DNA from: Thermococcus sp. JdFR-02
Lineage (GTDB): Archaea > Methanobacteriota_B > Thermococci > Thermococcales > Thermococcaceae
Reading direction: 5' to 3'
DNA: 64,000 nucleotides
NCBI GenBank assembly: GCA_002009975.1
Contig: MTLP01000031.1
Location: forward strand, 108,573 to 172,572
Shown here: positions 38,415-50,095 of the stretch, one piece after another
How the letters are laid out: every line of letters begins with the position of its first letter
Numbering within the stretch: the stretch's first letter is position 1
The notes under the pieces: generated by a model
Told to the model about the DNA's origin: nothing
Databases searched by the model: none
The model's input: only the letters and a program-made list of their open reading frames with translations
Position numbers and translations under genes: made by a program

Positions 38415-39425
38415 CTACCACATTTTTGGATACCAATCTCTTGGCATAAAGACTTTTTCAACATCAACGGCTATTCCCTTGCTTGAATTAAGCATTTCTC
38501 CACTTGTCATTACAGCTTTTCCCAGAGCTACAAGCTCATCTTTAAGTGTCATTATCGCAACTAAATCGCCTTTCTTAATATTTGCATTAACCTTAACAAT
38601 ACCGGGAACTGCCAAGTTTGCGCCATAAGTCACTGCAGCAACTGCAGAATCCCTAATCCAAACCTTTGGTAAATGTTCAACAGCTTTCTCCATTGGTTGA
38701 ATTGCCTTCCTAAAATATTCCTCAATTCCATCGTCTTTCCAGAAATGATAGGCATCGATTAAATCGTGGAGCGTTACAAGTGTTTCATCCTCTTTAAAAG
38801 GACCGCTCCTTGTTCTTCTTAACTCAGCCATGTGAGCACCAACACCTAACGCTAAACCGATATGGTGAATTAGAGACCTTATATAAGTTCCTGCTTCAAC
38901 TCCAACTCTAAAGAGGACATCTTTACCATCAATCTCCAAAACTTCAATGTAGTAGACTTTTCTCGTCCTTAACCTTCTCTTTACTGCACTCCTTAATGGA
39001 GGTCTCTGAATTATTTCCCCCTCAAACTCTCTCATAACTGCTAAGATTTTATCTTCGGAAACTTCATCATGGAGATGCATTAAAGCAACATATTCTTTTC
39101 CAGCTGGTAAAAGAGCTTGAACTACTCTCGTAGCATTTTCTAAAGCTACAGGCAAAACACCGCTAACCTTTGGATCCAAAGTTCCTCCATGACCAGCTTT
39201 TTTTAAATTGAAGAGCTTTTTAATCCAAGCAACTACTTCATGAGATGTAGGACCAGGAGGTTTGTCCAAATTAATCACACCAAACTTTATATGCATTTCA
39301 ATCGGTCTCTTCTCTGGAGGAAATCCCCACTTTGGATTCGTTTCCGCTTTTTCATCTTTAATTAAAACCTCTCTCTCGATATCAGCTGGGAGTATTAACT
39401 TTCTCTCCTTTTTTTGTTTTGCCAT
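38415..39425 (-). CDS. cbf5: tRNA/rRNA pseudouridine synthase Cbf5
   Basis: Catalytic subunit of archaeal H/ACA RNPs and a TruB-family enzyme. 336 residues from MAKQKKERK (39425, GGTGAT site). Catalytic aspartate D84 in GHGGTLDPKVSG, and a C-terminal PUA domain (about 250-336) that binds the ACA box. It follows L14e in the superoperon end and is the last gene before the sugar transporter. Confidence 0.96.
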   Translation of the reverse strand: MAKQKKERKLILPADIEREVLIKDEKAETNPKWGFPPEKRPIEMHIKFGVINLDKPPGPTSHEVVAWIKKLFNLKKAGHGGTLDPKVSGVLPVALENATRVVQALLPAGKEYVALMHLHDEVSEDKILAVMREFEGEIIQRPPLRSAVKRRLRTRKVYYIEVLEIDGKDVLFRVGVEAGTYIRSLIHHIGLALGVGAHMAELRRTRSGPFKEDETLVTLHDLIDAYHFWKDDGIEEYFRKAIQPMEKAVEHLPKVWIRDSAVAAVTYGANLAVPGIVKVNANIKKGDLVAIMTLKDELVALGKAVMTSGEMLNSSKGIAVDVEKVFMPRDWYPKMW

Positions 39426-39540
39426 AACTATCACCTGATGAGGGTTATATAACAAAGTAAAAATAGGGACTTATAAAGATTTGGCGAAAAGAAAAGTTCT
39501 AAGGACTTTTAAGAAAGGTGCATAAAGGGGGCTAAGCCCC

Positions 39541-39792
39541 TCACTCTAAGCTTATTCCTGCCTTTTCCAAAGCTTCCTTAACTTCCTCGTCGCTTGCACC
39601 TTTTGAAATTGAAATTTTCTCTGGAAGTGGTTCAATGTGCTTGATGTTCATCCTTCTTCTCTTAACTTTGTTCAAGCCTGCACCTGTAACAAGAACGAAG
39701 TTCTTGTCAATTATATCAACTACAACAACCTTTTGTCCGGCTCTTCTTCCTGCAATAATAACCCCAATTCTTCCAATATCAATTGCTGGCAT
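39541..39792 (-). CDS. rpl14e: Ribosomal protein L14e
   Basis: 83-residue archaeal/eukaryotic large-subunit protein, [20 protein letters not shown], start at 39792 after GGAGGTGG. Its KOW-like start and the [17 protein letters not shown] end are typical. It begins 13 bases after the cmk stop. Confidence 0.95.
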   Translation of the reverse strand: MPAIDIGRIGVIIAGRRAGQKVVVVDIIDKNFVLVTGAGLNKVKRRRMNIKHIEPLPEKISISKGASDEEVKEALEKAGISLE

Positions 39793-39805
39793 TTCATTCC
39801 ACCTC

Positions 39806-40372
39806 CTATTTTTTCTTTGCTCCCGAGTCGCCTTCGGGAGCAAGGTGGTCGACGGCGGCCTTCACAATTGCGAAGACCCCATCGGGAGACCATTTTGAAG
39901 TGTTTATAACCAAATCATAAATCGAAAGGTCATCTATGTCGATACCATATAAGTTTAAATACCTTTTCCTATTCTGCTTCTCCCTTTCAACAGTTTCCAT
40001 GAAAGCGATATCATAGGGTTTCTTCTCTCTCCTCGCAACCCTTTCAACCCTAACCCTTAAAGGTGCTTCAAGCCAGATTTTTAAATCAGCTTCCTTAACC
40101 ATCCAACCTGCCAAACGACCCTCAATGATAACGTTTCCTTCTTTTGCTGCCTCAATTTGTCTTCTATCAACTTCCCTATCAACTTCTGGATGTAATTCGG
40201 CATACTTTTGAAACTCCTGCAAACTCATTCCCATTTCTTCAGCCATTTGACGAAAGATTAACCCAGCATAAATATGTTTAAATCCATAGTGCTGAGCCAA
40301 CTTTTTACACAGTGTTGTCGTTCCACTACCTGCTAATCCACTAACTGTTATCACTAATCCCCTCTTTGCCAT
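39806..40372 (-). CDS. cmk: Cytidylate kinase
   Basis: 188-residue P-loop kinase that phosphorylates CMP and dCMP. P-loop [12 protein letters not shown] at the start, then [10 protein letters not shown] and [17 protein letters not shown] (40388-40400) lies about 25 bases before the ATG and no ribosome site is seen, so a leaderless message is likely. The C-terminal tail ([13 protein letters not shown]) uses GC-rich codons unlike the rest and contains a perfect stem-loop at 39819-39841. Confidence 0.94.
   Translation of the reverse strand: MAKRGLVITVSGLAGSGTTTLCKKLAQHYGFKHIYAGLIFRQMAEEMGMSLQEFQKYAELHPEVDREVDRRQIEAAKEGNVIIEGRLAGWMVKEADLKIWLEAPLRVRVERVARREKKPYDIAFMETVEREKQNRKRYLNLYGIDIDDLSIYDLVINTSKWSPDGVFAIVKAAVDHLAPEGDSGAKKK
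39819..39841. repeat. Perfect GC-rich stem-loop at the cmk 3' end
   Basis: GCTCCCGA (39819-39826), a seven-base loop and TCGGGAGC (39834-39841). It lies inside the last codons of cmk, just before the L14e ribosome site. Confidence 0.7.
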
Positions 40373-40403
40373 ACTGCATCATCTTGAAAATTTATAAAAT
40401 AGG

Positions 40404-40670
40404 TCAGATTTGAGCTCTAACTTGAGCTTTTATAGCTCTGCGCATACAGCTTGGGCAGAGGTGAGGCATTGGTCTTTCTGGTCTCTTCTTAGTCTTTGGT
40501 AGCTTTCTCATTTCACTTGGTCTTCCTCTTGGAATCCCATTTAGGGGCTTTCCACAAATTGCACAGTGAGCTATCTTTGGCTTTTTCCTTTCAAAGTGAA
40601 TTACAATCCTTCCTCCTGGTGTCCTAACGTATTTTCTTCTCCATGATCTTGATCTATACATTGGTTTCAT
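40404..40670 (-). CDS. rpl34e: Ribosomal protein L34e
   Basis: 88-residue archaeal/eukaryotic large-subunit protein with a zinc ribbon: C36 and C39 (HCAICGK), C72 and C75 (LCPSCMRR). Start [20 protein letters not shown] behind GGAGGTG. Between the EMC3-like gene and cmk. Confidence 0.95.
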   Translation of the reverse strand: MKPMYRSRSWRRKYVRTPGGRIVIHFERKKPKIAHCAICGKPLNGIPRGRPSEMRKLPKTKKRPERPMPHLCPSCMRRAIKAQVRAQI

Positions 40671-40720
40671 TTAACACACCTCCTTGCTAAGCTTTTTGTT
40701 GAGTATTTTTAAGCTTTAGG

Positions 40721-41248
40721 CTATGCCATGTCGAGCAGTTTCCTCAACACCGCACCAACAACGTAGGAAGTTAGGATATACCATCCAAGGAATCCTATTT
40801 CATTTGCATGAAGGGCTGACTTGTAAAACTTGTGGAACATGTCAACAAGGAAGAAGTTGAAGGGTATTTTAACTATTGCGGTTTCAACGTAGTATCTTGC
40901 CAGCCAACCATAAAATATTATGAACATTGGAAAGCTCACAAGCATTGGTTTGAACATTGCACTCTTCATGACCTCATTCTGGAGCTTTAAAAGCTCCATC
41001 TGCTTTTGCTGTAATTTTCTCAACTTCTTCTCATCCTTGTTCTTCTGAGCTTCTTTCCATTCTTTTTGGAATTCCTTACTCATCTTCTGCAATTTTTTCA
41101 TCTTTTCTTGGTCTACGAATATGTAATTTATTGCCGTAAAAAACACTCCCATGAATATACCAAATAACGTAGCCACCCACATTGGGTGAGTAGTCAATAT
41201 CAATCCTTTAAATGCCGCATCTAAAGCTGCATATATTCCCTCAAGCAT
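40721..41248 (-). CDS. EMC3/TMCO1-family membrane insertase (DUF106)
   Basis: 175 residues, archaeal Oxa1/YidC-superfamily protein. Three membrane segments at about 21-43, 101-120 and 150-172, with a basic cytosolic coiled coil between (45-95). The order with SecY and adenylate kinase is conserved in archaea and supports a role in membrane-protein insertion beside Sec. The start overlaps adkA by eight bases. Confidence 0.88.
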   Translation of the reverse strand: MLEGIYAALDAAFKGLILTTHPMWVATLFGIFMGVFFTAINYIFVDQEKMKKLQKMSKEFQKEWKEAQKNKDEKKLRKLQQKQMELLKLQNEVMKSAMFKPMLVSFPMFIIFYGWLARYYVETAIVKIPFNFFLVDMFHKFYKSALHANEIGFLGWYILTSYVVGAVLRKLLDMA

Positions 41249-41831
41249 ATTCTCTCACCGCCAAATCCAATATTTTTACCAACTCATTAACTGCTTCCTC
41301 AAGACCTTTATCTTCATGGTTTTCTATTATCTTTATAAGTGCATTGGAATACATCGCATAAGTAATTGCAGCTGCCCTATTTAAATCTTGGTGTCTCTTA
41401 ATTTGTTCTTCAGTTTCGACATCTCTATCCCTCTTCAGGTCTCTAAGTCTTCTTCCCAAGATTTCACTTGGATAGGCTTCAATTATAACTATAAAGTTCG
41501 GATTTATTGTTTCTATAACTTCCCTAGGCAATCCCAACAGATAGCCCAAAGGTGTTTTGATAGTACAATGAGTATCCAATAATATTGGTTGCACTTTCGC
41601 CATTTCAGCTATTTTTTGAGCTGTTTTCAATTGAAGCTCCCTCTGAACTTTTAAACTCAACTTTCTCATTTCATCTCTGTGGGTGACTAAGCCTGATTTC
41701 ACTGCTTCTTGAAACATTAAATCACCAAAGTTGATTAACCTAAACCTCGCCCGTGTCCTTTTAAGGGCTATCCTCGTAATCGTGCTTTTCCCAACTCCAG
41801 GAATACCGGTTATGACAACCACAAATGGCAT
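41241..41831 (-). CDS. adkA: Adenylate kinase, archaeal type
   Basis: 196-residue archaeal AdkA that makes ADP from AMP and ATP. P-loop GIPGVGKST near 8-16, then the RINFGDLM-like segment and [11 protein letters not shown]. It has its own TATA (about 41907-41920), so it need not depend on secY. Confidence 0.93.
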   Translation of the reverse strand: MPFVVVITGIPGVGKSTITRIALKRTRARFRLINFGDLMFQEAVKSGLVTHRDEMRKLSLKVQRELQLKTAQKIAEMAKVQPILLDTHCTIKTPLGYLLGLPREVIETINPNFIVIIEAYPSEILGRRLRDLKRDRDVETEEQIKRHQDLNRAAAITYAMYSNALIKIIENHEDKGLEEAVNELVKILDLAVREYA

Positions 41832-41979
41832 TTAGCTCACCCAACAGGCAATTGTGACCATAATTTGATATCCAGATTTTTGACTGCCAAAAAAATAGAG
41901 GAGAATTGGGTTTAAAGGTTTTTTGGAATTTGTAAAAAGTGAGTCTAAAAATATATGGTATAAACAAAAAAGAGAAAAT

Positions 41980-43368
41980 TCACTCTCCAAAGATTTTGCG
42001 TAACATTGGGAACATTTCACTAACCTGCTCCCTTGCAATTTCTTCATAGAATCTGTAAAGAATACCCACCGTCAACAGTATACCAGTACCTGTACCTAAT
42101 GCACCAAGGAAGTCAGCCAATATTGCTACTGTTGCCAATGTAAACGAACCTAAGAAGGTTACATAGGGTATGTATTTATTCAAGACCCTTTCCAATATTC
42201 TTGGATCCCTTCTAAATCCTGGGATTTGAAGTCCCGCTCTTTGAAGTTGTCTTGCTATACTCTTTGCATCTAAGCCAGTAAGTTCAACCCATAGGAATCC
42301 GAAGATTAATGCCCAGAATATCGTCATTATTGCATAACCTAATGCCCTCCAAGGATCACCCATTACATGGAATATATCCCTTGGTGGAATTGTATAGAGC
42401 ACAAAACCAGAGATTGCACGCCCTGTTTCATCAAATTGACCCAATATTGGATATCCAATCCTTACAAGCAATCTTGCCCAAAGCTGTATGTTAGCATAGA
42501 GAGCAAAAGTCAAAATAATTGGAATGTTTGAAACGTACATGAATCTAATTGGATATCTTCCCCTAACTGTGACTCTTCCATAGCTTAATGGTATTTCTAC
42601 TCTCATGCTCTCCAAATAAACGACTATTAGGAATATTACAACCGTTGCCAAAACATCAACCATGTCTGGGAGGGTTCCTCTATACAGCGCTCCAGTAAGA
42701 TCACCACTAACTATGTGTTGTATAAACGCTGGAATTGCACCCAAAATAGCTGGCTTTCCAGTTAAAGGATCAATAACTTGAGTTGTTGATAGAGGATTGA
42801 AAGCTCTTGTAATGATCGTTTGTGAAACTCCAGCTGCGATGAATAAACTAATACCACTACCTATACCCCATTTGCTTACCAATTCATCCATTATCATGAT
42901 CATTATTCCACCAAATGCAAGCTGGAGCATTAATAGTATTTTTATACTCAATGCTGGATTACCAAAAGCACCTGCAAACACGTAAATAGCTGCTTCAAAG
43001 AAACACATAAACACTGCAAATACCTTTTGCAATGCTTGGTAAAATCTTCTATCTTCTGGATTGGAAAGATCCAATTTTATAATCTCAGAACCAACTAATA
43101 ATTGCATAATAATACCTGCTGTAACAATTGGACCAATACCTAATGTGAGAACAGATCCGCTTTTACCTGCTAGAACAACCCTCAACGTTTCAAAATAATC
43201 TTGCACTCTTGCTGGCAAGCCAAACAATGGAATTTCAGCTAAAAGGAAGTACAATAATAAAACAAGCCCTGTCCAAGCAAGTTTCTCCTTTAAAGGAATA
43301 TGCCTCTTTGGTCTTTCAATTTCTGGAAACATGTGTTCAATTTTATAGACTATTTCCCTTGCTCCCAT
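41980..43368 (-). CDS. secY: Preprotein translocase subunit SecY
   Basis: 462-residue Sec61alpha/SecY channel with ten membrane helices. The plug region follows helix 1, and the cytosolic loop [24 protein letters not shown] segment is present. Start [17 protein letters not shown] at 43368, behind AGGTG; a longer start lacks spacing. Between L15 and adkA, the usual archaeal order. Confidence 0.96.
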   Translation of the reverse strand: MGAREIVYKIEHMFPEIERPKRHIPLKEKLAWTGLVLLLYFLLAEIPLFGLPARVQDYFETLRVVLAGKSGSVLTLGIGPIVTAGIIMQLLVGSEIIKLDLSNPEDRRFYQALQKVFAVFMCFFEAAIYVFAGAFGNPALSIKILLMLQLAFGGIMIMIMDELVSKWGIGSGISLFIAAGVSQTIITRAFNPLSTTQVIDPLTGKPAILGAIPAFIQHIVSGDLTGALYRGTLPDMVDVLATVVIFLIVVYLESMRVEIPLSYGRVTVRGRYPIRFMYVSNIPIILTFALYANIQLWARLLVRIGYPILGQFDETGRAISGFVLYTIPPRDIFHVMGDPWRALGYAIMTIFWALIFGFLWVELTGLDAKSIARQLQRAGLQIPGFRRDPRILERVLNKYIPYVTFLGSFTLATVAILADFLGALGTGTGILLTVGILYRFYEEIAREQVSEMFPMLRKIFGE

Positions 43369-43400
43369 GCTTAACACCTACCAAGAGTTAAAAAGAAAAT

Positions 43401-43844
43401 TCAAGCAAGCAGAGCTTCTCCCCCTGCTTCAACAATCTTTTCCTGAGCCTTGGGGGAGAAAGCTCTCGCCTTGATAACTAAAGGCTTTGTAAGCTTTCCA
43501 GTTCCCAAAACCTTATCAGCAAATTGGGTTGTGTCAACTATTATCTTCCCACCTTCTTCATAGGCAATTCCCATTTGCATTAACTCATCCAAGTTTTCAT
43601 CGATGAACTTTAAGTTCACAGTTATTACTTCTCTCTGAACTGCTTTAGGTCTCTTGAAACCGTACTTTCCTAAGTGATCTGGCATGTATTTAATGACCCA
43701 AGTCCATTTGGTCTTTTTTCTCTTTCCTGTTCCTGCCATTCCTCTACCGCCCTTGTGCCCTCCACCGCGGTGCTTTTTCTTACATCCCCATCCATGAGTG
43801 TGAGAACCTCTAAGCTTTCTCACCTTCTTTTTTCTCCTGATCAT
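43401..43844 (-). CDS. rpl15: Ribosomal protein L15
   Basis: 147-residue large-subunit protein, [20 protein letters not shown] from 43844, with the glycine-rich [20 protein letters not shown] block. It starts 11 bases after the L30 stop. Confidence 0.96.
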   Translation of the reverse strand: MIRRKKKVRKLRGSHTHGWGCKKKHRGGGHKGGRGMAGTGKRKKTKWTWVIKYMPDHLGKYGFKRPKAVQREVITVNLKFIDENLDELMQMGIAYEEGGKIIVDTTQFADKVLGTGKLTKPLVIKARAFSPKAQEKIVEAGGEALLA

Positions 43845-43854
43845 TTTCAGCACC

Positions 43855-44319
43855 TCACAACATCCTCTCAATTAGTTCCTTTATCTTCTCGCCTCTATAT
43901 CCTAAGCTTCCCCCTTCTTTGAATGTTCTCTTTTTTGTTTTAAAGCCGCCTCTTGGTGGATGAAGTCTAAACACTGGCTTTAAGTTTGGCAAATCCTTTA
44001 AACTCTTCTCTCCTTTGATAACTGCTTCAGCAAATTCTTCAATTGTCATTCCAAGTTTTTCTTTTACATACTCATCTGTAACTGGTTTGTTTCCTAAAAG
44101 CTTTCCTCTTTTCTTGATGAGTTTAGCTAAGGTTTCTGCATCTATTTCTCCCCAAGTTATGTAATCCTTGGCTTTTTGAATCATGCCCTTGTATGAAGGT
44201 GTGTCGTCAACTATTACACAGTGATTAACCTTATGAAGCCTAAGCATTGCTAAGGTATCTTTCACTGGCTTTTTAACGCCAACTCTTCCCCCAACCCTAA
44301 TTATAGCTATCTTTGTCAT
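43855..44319 (-). CDS. rpl30: Ribosomal protein L30
   Basis: 154-residue archaeal-type L30 (bacterial L30 core plus C-terminal extension). [20 protein letters not shown] start behind [27 protein letters not shown] near the end. Between S5 and L15. Confidence 0.96.
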   Translation of the reverse strand: MTKIAIIRVGGRVGVKKPVKDTLAMLRLHKVNHCVIVDDTPSYKGMIQKAKDYITWGEIDAETLAKLIKKRGKLLGNKPVTDEYVKEKLGMTIEEFAEAVIKGEKSLKDLPNLKPVFRLHPPRGGFKTKKRTFKEGGSLGYRGEKIKELIERML

Positions 44320-44330
44320 CTCTCTTCACC

Positions 44331-45038
44331 TCACAAGTCAAAGCTTTGGGGCATCTCTCTACCTATTGTGATACCATATCTCTTAATCATCTCTGGTTGA
44401 ATAGCTACTTTGTTCGTGTTGTATAAGGCATCAAAAACTGCTTTTGCAAAGTTAACTGTTGTTCTTGTTTCTCCAAATGTTTGTGACCATGCATCTTTGA
44501 TTCCTGCTAGAGATAAGATCTTCTTACCAACGTCACCGATAACTAAGCCCAAACCTCTTGGTCCTGGCATTAGTTTAACCTTAACGCTACCACTCTTTCC
44601 TTCAACTGCAAATGGTACTGAGTGTGGTCTTCTACATCTACACTCCCATGAACCACAGCCTCTCTTAACCTCAATTATGTTCATTTTAGCGTAGCTCAAA
44701 GCTTTCCTAATTGCAATACCTGTTTCCCTCCCATGTCCGATACCTAATCCAACGTAGCCATCTCTGTTTCCAACAGCAGCTAAAACTCTAAATCTAACCC
44801 TTCTACCACTGTCCGTCATTCTAACAGTCAAAGTTATGTCAAGTATCTCTTGATTTTCCCTTGAATTAACTTCTGGGAGTAGAATATCAACAATTTCTGG
44901 TTCCTTTATTTGATAACCCTTTCTAAATACTTCGCTTATATCTGTAATTTGTCCTTCCTTTACGAGCATTCCTAATTTAGTTCTTGGTTGCCATTCCTCT
45001 AAAACCCTTTGAGCGTAGTCCTTCCAGTTTTGACTCAC
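44331..45038 (-). CDS. rps5: Ribosomal protein S5
   Basis: 235 residues when started at the GTG at 45038, giving [20 protein letters not shown], the family N-terminus; GAGGTGA lies before it. Core blocks [20 protein letters not shown] and [19 protein letters not shown] are typical for S5. Confidence 0.96.
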   Translation of the reverse strand: MSQNWKDYAQRVLEEWQPRTKLGMLVKEGQITDISEVFRKGYQIKEPEIVDILLPEVNSRENQEILDITLTVRMTDSGRRVRFRVLAAVGNRDGYVGLGIGHGRETGIAIRKALSYAKMNIIEVKRGCGSWECRCRRPHSVPFAVEGKSGSVKVKLMPGPRGLGLVIGDVGKKILSLAGIKDAWSQTFGETRTTVNFAKAVFDALYNTNKVAIQPEMIKRYGITIGREMPQSFDL

Positions 45039-45043
45039 TTTTC

Positions 45044-45640
45044 TCACCTCTTAAACTTCTCAATTATTCTCGCCTTAACCTCATCAAAGTGCTCTGGAAG
45101 TTTCTCAGGTTCTAATCCTTTAAGCAAGTATCCACCAAATTGTCTCCTGTATTTCTCCTCATCTTCTTCCTTAAGCATCTTTGCATATTCAGCTATAGTT
45201 TCTCCTCTTATTCTATCCTCACTTGGATAAATCTCCTCACTATGTGGAACGTTTAAGCCTGCATCGACTGCACCTTTTAGTATGGCGAAAATACTTGAGC
45301 CCTTTGTTGGTGGGTGTAATCCAATATCTAAGATCGCTTCGCTTATTCCTTTCTCTAAAGCTTTGTATCCAATAAGCAAACCTACGAGGTAAGCACTTGG
45401 AGTATTTCCGCAGTGCCCTTTCCAGCCAAAATCCCTCATTAGTTCTCTTGTATGAGCTGAAACTAAGGTTTTATCACCTTTTGGATCGTAAACAACAATT
45501 TGAGCTACATGATGGTTGAGTGTCTTCCTAACAACTAATCTTGGCTTTCCAGACTTGAGTAAAGCTAACCTCTTATGATAGTTAGTCTTACCCTCCCTCC
45601 TCCTTCTGAATGGAACTCTATATCTTGGTCCATGTGCCAT
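45044..45640 (-). CDS. rpl18: Ribosomal protein L18
   Basis: 198-residue archaeal-type L18 (eukaryotic L5 relative), the 5S rRNA binder. [20 protein letters not shown] start; [18 protein letters not shown] and [20 protein letters not shown] inside. Confidence 0.97.
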   Translation of the reverse strand: MAHGPRYRVPFRRRREGKTNYHKRLALLKSGKPRLVVRKTLNHHVAQIVVYDPKGDKTLVSAHTRELMRDFGWKGHCGNTPSAYLVGLLIGYKALEKGISEAILDIGLHPPTKGSSIFAILKGAVDAGLNVPHSEEIYPSEDRIRGETIAEYAKMLKEEDEEKYRRQFGGYLLKGLEPEKLPEHFDEVKARIIEKFKR

Positions 45641-45645
45641 TTATA

Positions 45646-46095
45646 TCACCTCTTTAATATCTCCTTTTCCTCCATGTAGAGGTACAACTGGTGCTTGCTC
45701 TTGAAGTGACCGCCTTTAGCCATTATGTAAAGTCTTCTATAGGTTGATCTGTCGATCTTCTTCTCTTCTTTGAGCTTCCTCAACTCTTTTCTTAAAGCCC
45801 TAATAGTCATCATCCACTTCTCTTTTCTACCCATTCTTGCTGTTTTCTTCCCTTTCTTGCTTCCGGGTCCCCTGTGTCTCCCCTTTCTTCTCTCTATTTG
45901 CCTAACTTTAGCCCTTGCTCTGCTTGTTCCTTTTATTGGCTTCTTCTTTATTACTCCCTCTTTAATGAGCTTTCTAATGTCTTCCCTTGTAATCGCAGCG
46001 ACTACATCTTCAATTCTCTCTGGGTCAATCCAAATTCTATTCTCGCCACACTTTAATAGTTCAGCAGCAATCCTCCTTTGCATTTCAAGCTTCAT
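45646..46095 (-). CDS. rpl19e: Ribosomal protein L19e
   Basis: 149-residue archaeal/eukaryotic protein with [14 protein letters not shown] start and the basic [20 protein letters not shown] block. Between L32e and L18. Confidence 0.96.
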   Translation of the reverse strand: MKLEMQRRIAAELLKCGENRIWIDPERIEDVVAAITREDIRKLIKEGVIKKKPIKGTSRARAKVRQIERRKGRHRGPGSKKGKKTARMGRKEKWMMTIRALRKELRKLKEEKKIDRSTYRRLYIMAKGGHFKSKHQLYLYMEEKEILKR

Positions 46096-46101
46096 GGCTC
46101 A

Positions 46102-46488
46102 TCACACCCTCGCATTTAAAACTTTAATTCCCAATTCCTTTGCTCTCTCAATAATTGCCATCCTCTTCCTCTTACCTACTGTGTGAGCGATTCTTGCTGC
46201 TTGTCTTTGTGGATCGAGCATTTCCAACTCTTTGACGTTGTGGATTAAAACATCTTCGTAGCCACTTGGGTGCAATCCTCTAACGAGCCTTGGTGAACTC
46301 CATCCAATGCTTGGGCTCCTTGCTTTCCCTTTAAGCTTCATTCTCATCTTGCTGTCTGTTCCTTTTGGTCTCCTCCACTTTGGATCATTCTTAAATTTAT
46401 CAAAGCGCCACCATTCCTGTCTGAGGAATTTTGGCTTTTTCCTCTTGAGTTTAGCCCTTAATCTTAATAGTCTCGCTTTCTCATTCAT
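46102..46488 (-). CDS. rpl32e: Ribosomal protein L32e
   Basis: 128-residue archaeal/eukaryotic protein. [16 protein letters not shown] near the start and [20 protein letters not shown] in the middle are diagnostic. Confidence 0.96.
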   Translation of the reverse strand: MNEKARLLRLRAKLKRKKPKFLRQEWWRFDKFKNDPKWRRPKGTDSKMRMKLKGKARSPSIGWSSPRLVRGLHPSGYEDVLIHNVKELEMLDPQRQAARIAHTVGKRKRMAIIERAKELGIKVLNARV

Positions 46489-46498
46489 TTCTCACACC

Positions 46499-47053
46499 TC
46501 AGAATTTTATCGGCTTTCCGGCTTTTTCAATTATATATATACCATCTTGGAAAACTCTCCTATCTCTTCCCGTAATCCTCGTGGCTTGTTCAATATTTGC
46601 AGCTGTTTGTCCAACTTTCTCCTTGTCGATTCCTTCAACTATTAGCTCTTGCCCTTGCACTTTAACAGTAACTCCTGGCAAGATTTGAGCTATTCTTGGT
46701 GCTTTTTCACCAAGGAAGTTCTCGATGTAAACTTTATCTCCTTTAACCTTAACCGTCATTGGGAAGTGGCTGTAGACAATTTTAAGCTTATATGTAAAGC
46801 CCTCTGTAACTCCTCTTATCATGTTTGCAATGTGGGCTTTGAAAGTTCTTGCAATTGCAATGTCCTTTCTCCTTGGAAAGTCTTTGTATACTACAACCTT
46901 CCCATCTTCAATGAATAACTTAACCCCTGGATAGCTAAACTCTCTCTCAAGCTCCCCCTTTGGACCTTTAACCTTAACAGTGCTATTCGTAATTTCAACT
47001 GTAACTCCCTCTGGGATTTCAACCTCTTCTTTTACCCATGCATCAATTGGCAT
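46499..47053 (-). CDS. rpl6: Ribosomal protein L6
   Basis: 184-residue large-subunit protein at the factor-binding site. [17 protein letters not shown] from 47053 behind GAGGTGAGAG. Two homologous L6 halves are visible, with [20 protein letters not shown] near the end. Confidence 0.96.
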   Translation of the reverse strand: MPIDAWVKEEVEIPEGVTVEITNSTVKVKGPKGELEREFSYPGVKLFIEDGKVVVYKDFPRRKDIAIARTFKAHIANMIRGVTEGFTYKLKIVYSHFPMTVKVKGDKVYIENFLGEKAPRIAQILPGVTVKVQGQELIVEGIDKEKVGQTAANIEQATRITGRDRRVFQDGIYIIEKAGKPIKF

Positions 47054-47063
47054 CTCTCTCACC

Positions 47064-47456
47064 TCAGTAGATGTAAGCTATTAACCTTCCACCAATTCCC
47101 TTCTCAATGGCTTGCTTGTGGGTCATTACTCCTTGTGATGTTGAGACAACTAATATACCAAACTCGAATGCTGGGAGGAATCTCTTTTCCCACTTCTCGA
47201 ACTCTGCAACTTTAACTGGAAATCTTGGCTTTATTGCACCAGCCTTGTTTATCTTTCCAATTAGCTGAACCCTATAAATTCCAGCTCTTCCATCATCTAT
47301 AAATTCAAACTCACCAATGTAACCGTTCTCTTGCATAACTCTAAGAACTTCTCCAATAAGCTTTGATGCTGGTTTTATGTAAACCTCCTTCTTTCCAACT
47401 CTCTCTGAATTTGTAATGTGTGACAAAGCATTTGCCAATGGGTCAAGTAAAGTCAT
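47064..47456 (-). CDS. rps8: Ribosomal protein S8
   Basis: 130-residue small-subunit protein. [20 protein letters not shown] start and the closing [20 protein letters not shown] are typical. Follows S14. Confidence 0.97.
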   Translation of the reverse strand: MTLLDPLANALSHITNSERVGKKEVYIKPASKLIGEVLRVMQENGYIGEFEFIDDGRAGIYRVQLIGKINKAGAIKPRFPVKVAEFEKWEKRFLPAFEFGILVVSTSQGVMTHKQAIEKGIGGRLIAYIY

Positions 47457-47467
47457 CTTTTCTCACC

Positions 47468-47638
47468 TCACTCGTATTTCCTAAAGCCTAACTTAGGAGC
47501 CATCTCCCTAAAGCAGTGCCTACACAACATTAAACCATGAATTCTAATAACTGGACCATACTGTCCACATCTAACACATCTTCTCGCTCCTTTTCCAAAC
47601 TTCCTTACTTTTCTTCTGTTATAGTCAGCCTTAGCCAT
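47468..47638 (-). CDS. rps14: Ribosomal protein S14 (zinc type)
   Basis: A 56-residue gene between L5 and S8. It begins [20 protein letters not shown] and has a zinc finger with C21, C24, C39 and C42 (RCVRCGQYG and LCRHCFREM). The archaeal gene order requires S14 here and the spacing of two to twelve bases to both neighbours fits. Confidence 0.96.
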   Translation of the reverse strand: MAKADYNRRKVRKFGKGARRCVRCGQYGPVIRIHGLMLCRHCFREMAPKLGFRKYE

Positions 47639-47640
47639 AA

Positions 47641-48186
47641 TCATCCCTCCACAATCTCAACGCCAAACTCTTCCTGCATGAAAACAATACCTTCCTCCTT
47701 TGTGAGCTTGTGCTTTGTTGGGATGTGGTGCCTTCTCCTTCTTCTCTTTGCCACTCTAAACCCTGGTCTCTCCAGTGTGACACAAACGTCCATACCAAAG
47801 ATACCTATTTCTGGGTCATACTCTACACCAGGGATATTAATATGCTCATCAATTCCAAAGCATATGTTTCCGTGCTTATCAAAACTTGAAGCCTTAAGCT
47901 TGTTATCAACAGCAGCCAAAAGCCTCTTTAGCATTTCATATGCTTTCTCGCCCCTCAATGTGACTTTAAGTGCTATTGGTTCTCCTCTTCTAATACCGAA
48001 GTCTCTGTTGGTCTTCTTAGCTTTTCTCCTGATTGGCTTTTGACCAACCAAGCTCTCTAACATTTTCTCTGCCTTTGTTAATCTTTCACCGCTCTCTCCA
48101 ACACCAATGTTGATTGTAACCTTTTCAATTCTTGGTCTCCTCATTGGATGAGCTTCCCAATCAGCTAAAATTGCCTCTCTATTCAT
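47641..48186 (-). CDS. rpl5: Ribosomal protein L5
   Basis: 181-residue 5S rRNA-binding protein. [20 protein letters not shown] near the start, then [20 protein letters not shown]. Between S4e and S14. Confidence 0.97.
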   Translation of the reverse strand: MNREAILADWEAHPMRRPRIEKVTINIGVGESGERLTKAEKMLESLVGQKPIRRKAKKTNRDFGIRRGEPIALKVTLRGEKAYEMLKRLLAAVDNKLKASSFDKHGNICFGIDEHINIPGVEYDPEIGIFGMDVCVTLERPGFRVAKRRRRRHHIPTKHKLTKEEGIVFMQEEFGVEIVEG

Positions 48187-48197
48187 CTCGCTTCACC

Positions 48198-48944
48198 TCA
48201 TGGTAGTGAAATCCTTGGCTTGTCCTTACCTATAACGAAGGCGTATTCTTTCAATGTGTCGAATAGCTCGCCTTCTTCGTCCTCAATTGTAACCACATCT
48301 GGCCAACCAGCTGGGAAGTGCCTTACTTCAACGATCTTACCCTTTCTTGCAACGTTCTTACCTTGAGTAACGAAGACGTAAGAACCAATTTCGAATGGAA
48401 TAATTTCGATTATTTCTCTCTCTGGCATTTTCATGAGAAGTGTGTCAAATGTGTGATACTTGTCCTTTGTTTCATCGGTTAGTGAGCTCAGCTTAACTAA
48501 GTGATTGCTTCCATCGTGCAAATTAAGTTGTAAGTTTCCACCTTTAACCATTCTCTTGTTATTAACTTTCATTGGTTTGATTTTAGCCTCTTCCTCGCTT
48601 ATTGGGTGCAAAATTAGCTTTCCAAGTCTATTTGGGAATACTCTATAGTGCTCTCCACTTGCTGGTATTGAAACTATATCCATAATACCTACTGGGAATT
48701 TGTAGTCTTTCCTAACTTTCCCATCAACAAGAACCTTACCTTCATTTAGAATCTTTCTTGCCTCTCTTGCTGTCTTTGCATAACCTAGATAGTCTCTAAT
48801 TATGTACAATAGTGGAATTGAGGTTTTCATGCTATGGGGACCTGGTGAAGGCTTAACTGCCCATTTGAATGCTTTCCTTTCAATATACCATGAAGTGGGT
48901 GCAGCCAATCTCTTTAAGTGCCTCTTAGCACCTTTCCTCGCCAT
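48198..48944 (-). CDS. rps4e: Ribosomal protein S4e
   Basis: 248-residue archaeal/eukaryotic small-subunit protein from [20 protein letters not shown] (48944, AGGAGG site). Contains an S4-like domain ([20 protein letters not shown]) and a KOW segment near the end. Confidence 0.96.
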   Translation of the reverse strand: MARKGAKRHLKRLAAPTSWYIERKAFKWAVKPSPGPHSMKTSIPLLYIIRDYLGYAKTAREARKILNEGKVLVDGKVRKDYKFPVGIMDIVSIPASGEHYRVFPNRLGKLILHPISEEEAKIKPMKVNNKRMVKGGNLQLNLHDGSNHLVKLSSLTDETKDKYHTFDTLLMKMPEREIIEIIPFEIGSYVFVTQGKNVARKGKIVEVRHFPAGWPDVVTIEDEEGELFDTLKEYAFVIGKDKPRISLP

Positions 48945-48946
48945 AT

Positions 48947-49309
48947 TCAAGCCCTCCTCTCAATTATCTCTTTTCTCTTCTCATCATCTAAGTTGAGTTC
49001 AATTATCATGACATTTGAGGGATGCACTGGATAGAACACTTCAGTACCATTAACTTTCTTAACTGTAACTCCCTCGATGTAGATCCTATAGCGCTTTAAG
49101 TCAACTTCTACCACTTTTCCTTCATGACCCTTGAAATCGCCCCTCATAACTCTAACTTTATCTCCCTTCCTAATTGGAATCGTTCTAAAGCCATATTTTT
49201 GCCTCAATTCTGTTGAAAGAGTTGCACTCATAATTTTTTGCCTCAAATGTAGAGGAGCGTTATAAAGAAACTTCCTTTGCTTTCTTGGTTGTTTAGTCTT
49301 CAACTTCAT
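48947..49309 (-). CDS. rpl24: Ribosomal protein L24
   Basis: 120-residue archaeal L24 (eukaryotic L26). N-terminal [20 protein letters not shown] and the KOW motif [20 protein letters not shown]. Between L14 and S4e. Confidence 0.96.
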   Translation of the reverse strand: MKLKTKQPRKQRKFLYNAPLHLRQKIMSATLSTELRQKYGFRTIPIRKGDKVRVMRGDFKGHEGKVVEVDLKRYRIYIEGVTVKKVNGTEVFYPVHPSNVMIIELNLDDEKRKEIIERRA

Positions 49310-49319
49310 TTATCTCACC

Positions 49320-49754
49320 TCACAATATTGTGCTCGCAATACTTCCTAACCTAACCCACTTTTCAGCAGCTTCTCTTGCAATTGGACCTCTAATTTCAGT
49401 TCCTCTTGGAACTCCATCCTCAGTTGTAACAACCGCTGCATTATCTTCAAACTTGACTCTCATTCCATCCAATCTCTTATATTCCTTTCTTTGTCTAACA
49501 ATTACCGCTCTAACCACTTGGTGCCTTATATCTGGTCTTCCTTTCTTCACTGCTGCAATTACCATATCTCCTACTCCAGCTGAAGCCAATCTTCTCCTAA
49601 CGCCTTTGTATCCAACAACACCGATTATTTGCAAAACCTTTGCACCTGAGTTGTCTGCACAGACTAAGTAAGCACCAACGGGCAAAGCTCTTGTTGGTCT
49701 AACTGGGCTTACACCTCTAGTTGCACCAGCACCTTTCTTTCCTCTCTTTGCCAT
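49320..49754 (-). CDS. rpl14: Ribosomal protein L14
   Basis: 144-residue large-subunit protein, [20 protein letters not shown] from 49754 (GGTGAT site). [20 protein letters not shown] and the C-terminal [20 protein letters not shown] are typical. Confidence 0.97.
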   Translation of the reverse strand: MAKRGKKGAGATRGVSPVRPTRALPVGAYLVCADNSGAKVLQIIGVVGYKGVRRRLASAGVGDMVIAAVKKGRPDIRHQVVRAVIVRQRKEYKRLDGMRVKFEDNAAVVTTEDGVPRGTEIRGPIAREAAEKWVRLGSIASTIL

Positions 49755-49759
49755 CACAA

Positions 49760-50095
49760 TCACCTCTTCTCTGCCTTCTCAAGAACTGCTACTACAACAA
49801 AGTGCTTTGTTTTGCTTAGTGGTCTTGTTTCAGCAATCAAAACCTTGTCACCAGCTCTTGCGTTAATGCATGGTGGATTGTGTGCATGGATTTTGCTTTT
49901 TCTCAACTCATAACGTTCGTATTTTTTGAGGTAGTAGTAGTGTTGTCTTTCCACTGTTACGGTCTTTCTTGGCTTGTCGCTAACTACTATTCCCTCGAAT
50001 ACCCTACCATGAATCTTTAAGTGCCCATGCCAAGGGCACTTGGGATCATCGCATTTTTCAGCGGGAGGTTGAATCCTCAATCCAATGTCTCTCAT
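49760..50095 (-). CDS. rps17: Ribosomal protein S17
   Basis: 111-residue archaeal S17 from [11 protein letters not shown] (50095), with a zinc-type N-terminal segment [20 protein letters not shown] and the RRNA-binding [20 protein letters not shown] block. A GTG nine bases upstream is part of the ribosome site. Confidence 0.96.
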   Translation of the reverse strand: MRDIGLRIQPPAEKCDDPKCPWHGHLKIHGRVFEGIVVSDKPRKTVTVERQHYYYLKKYERYELRKSKIHAHNPPCINARAGDKVLIAETRPLSKTKHFVVVAVLEKAEKR

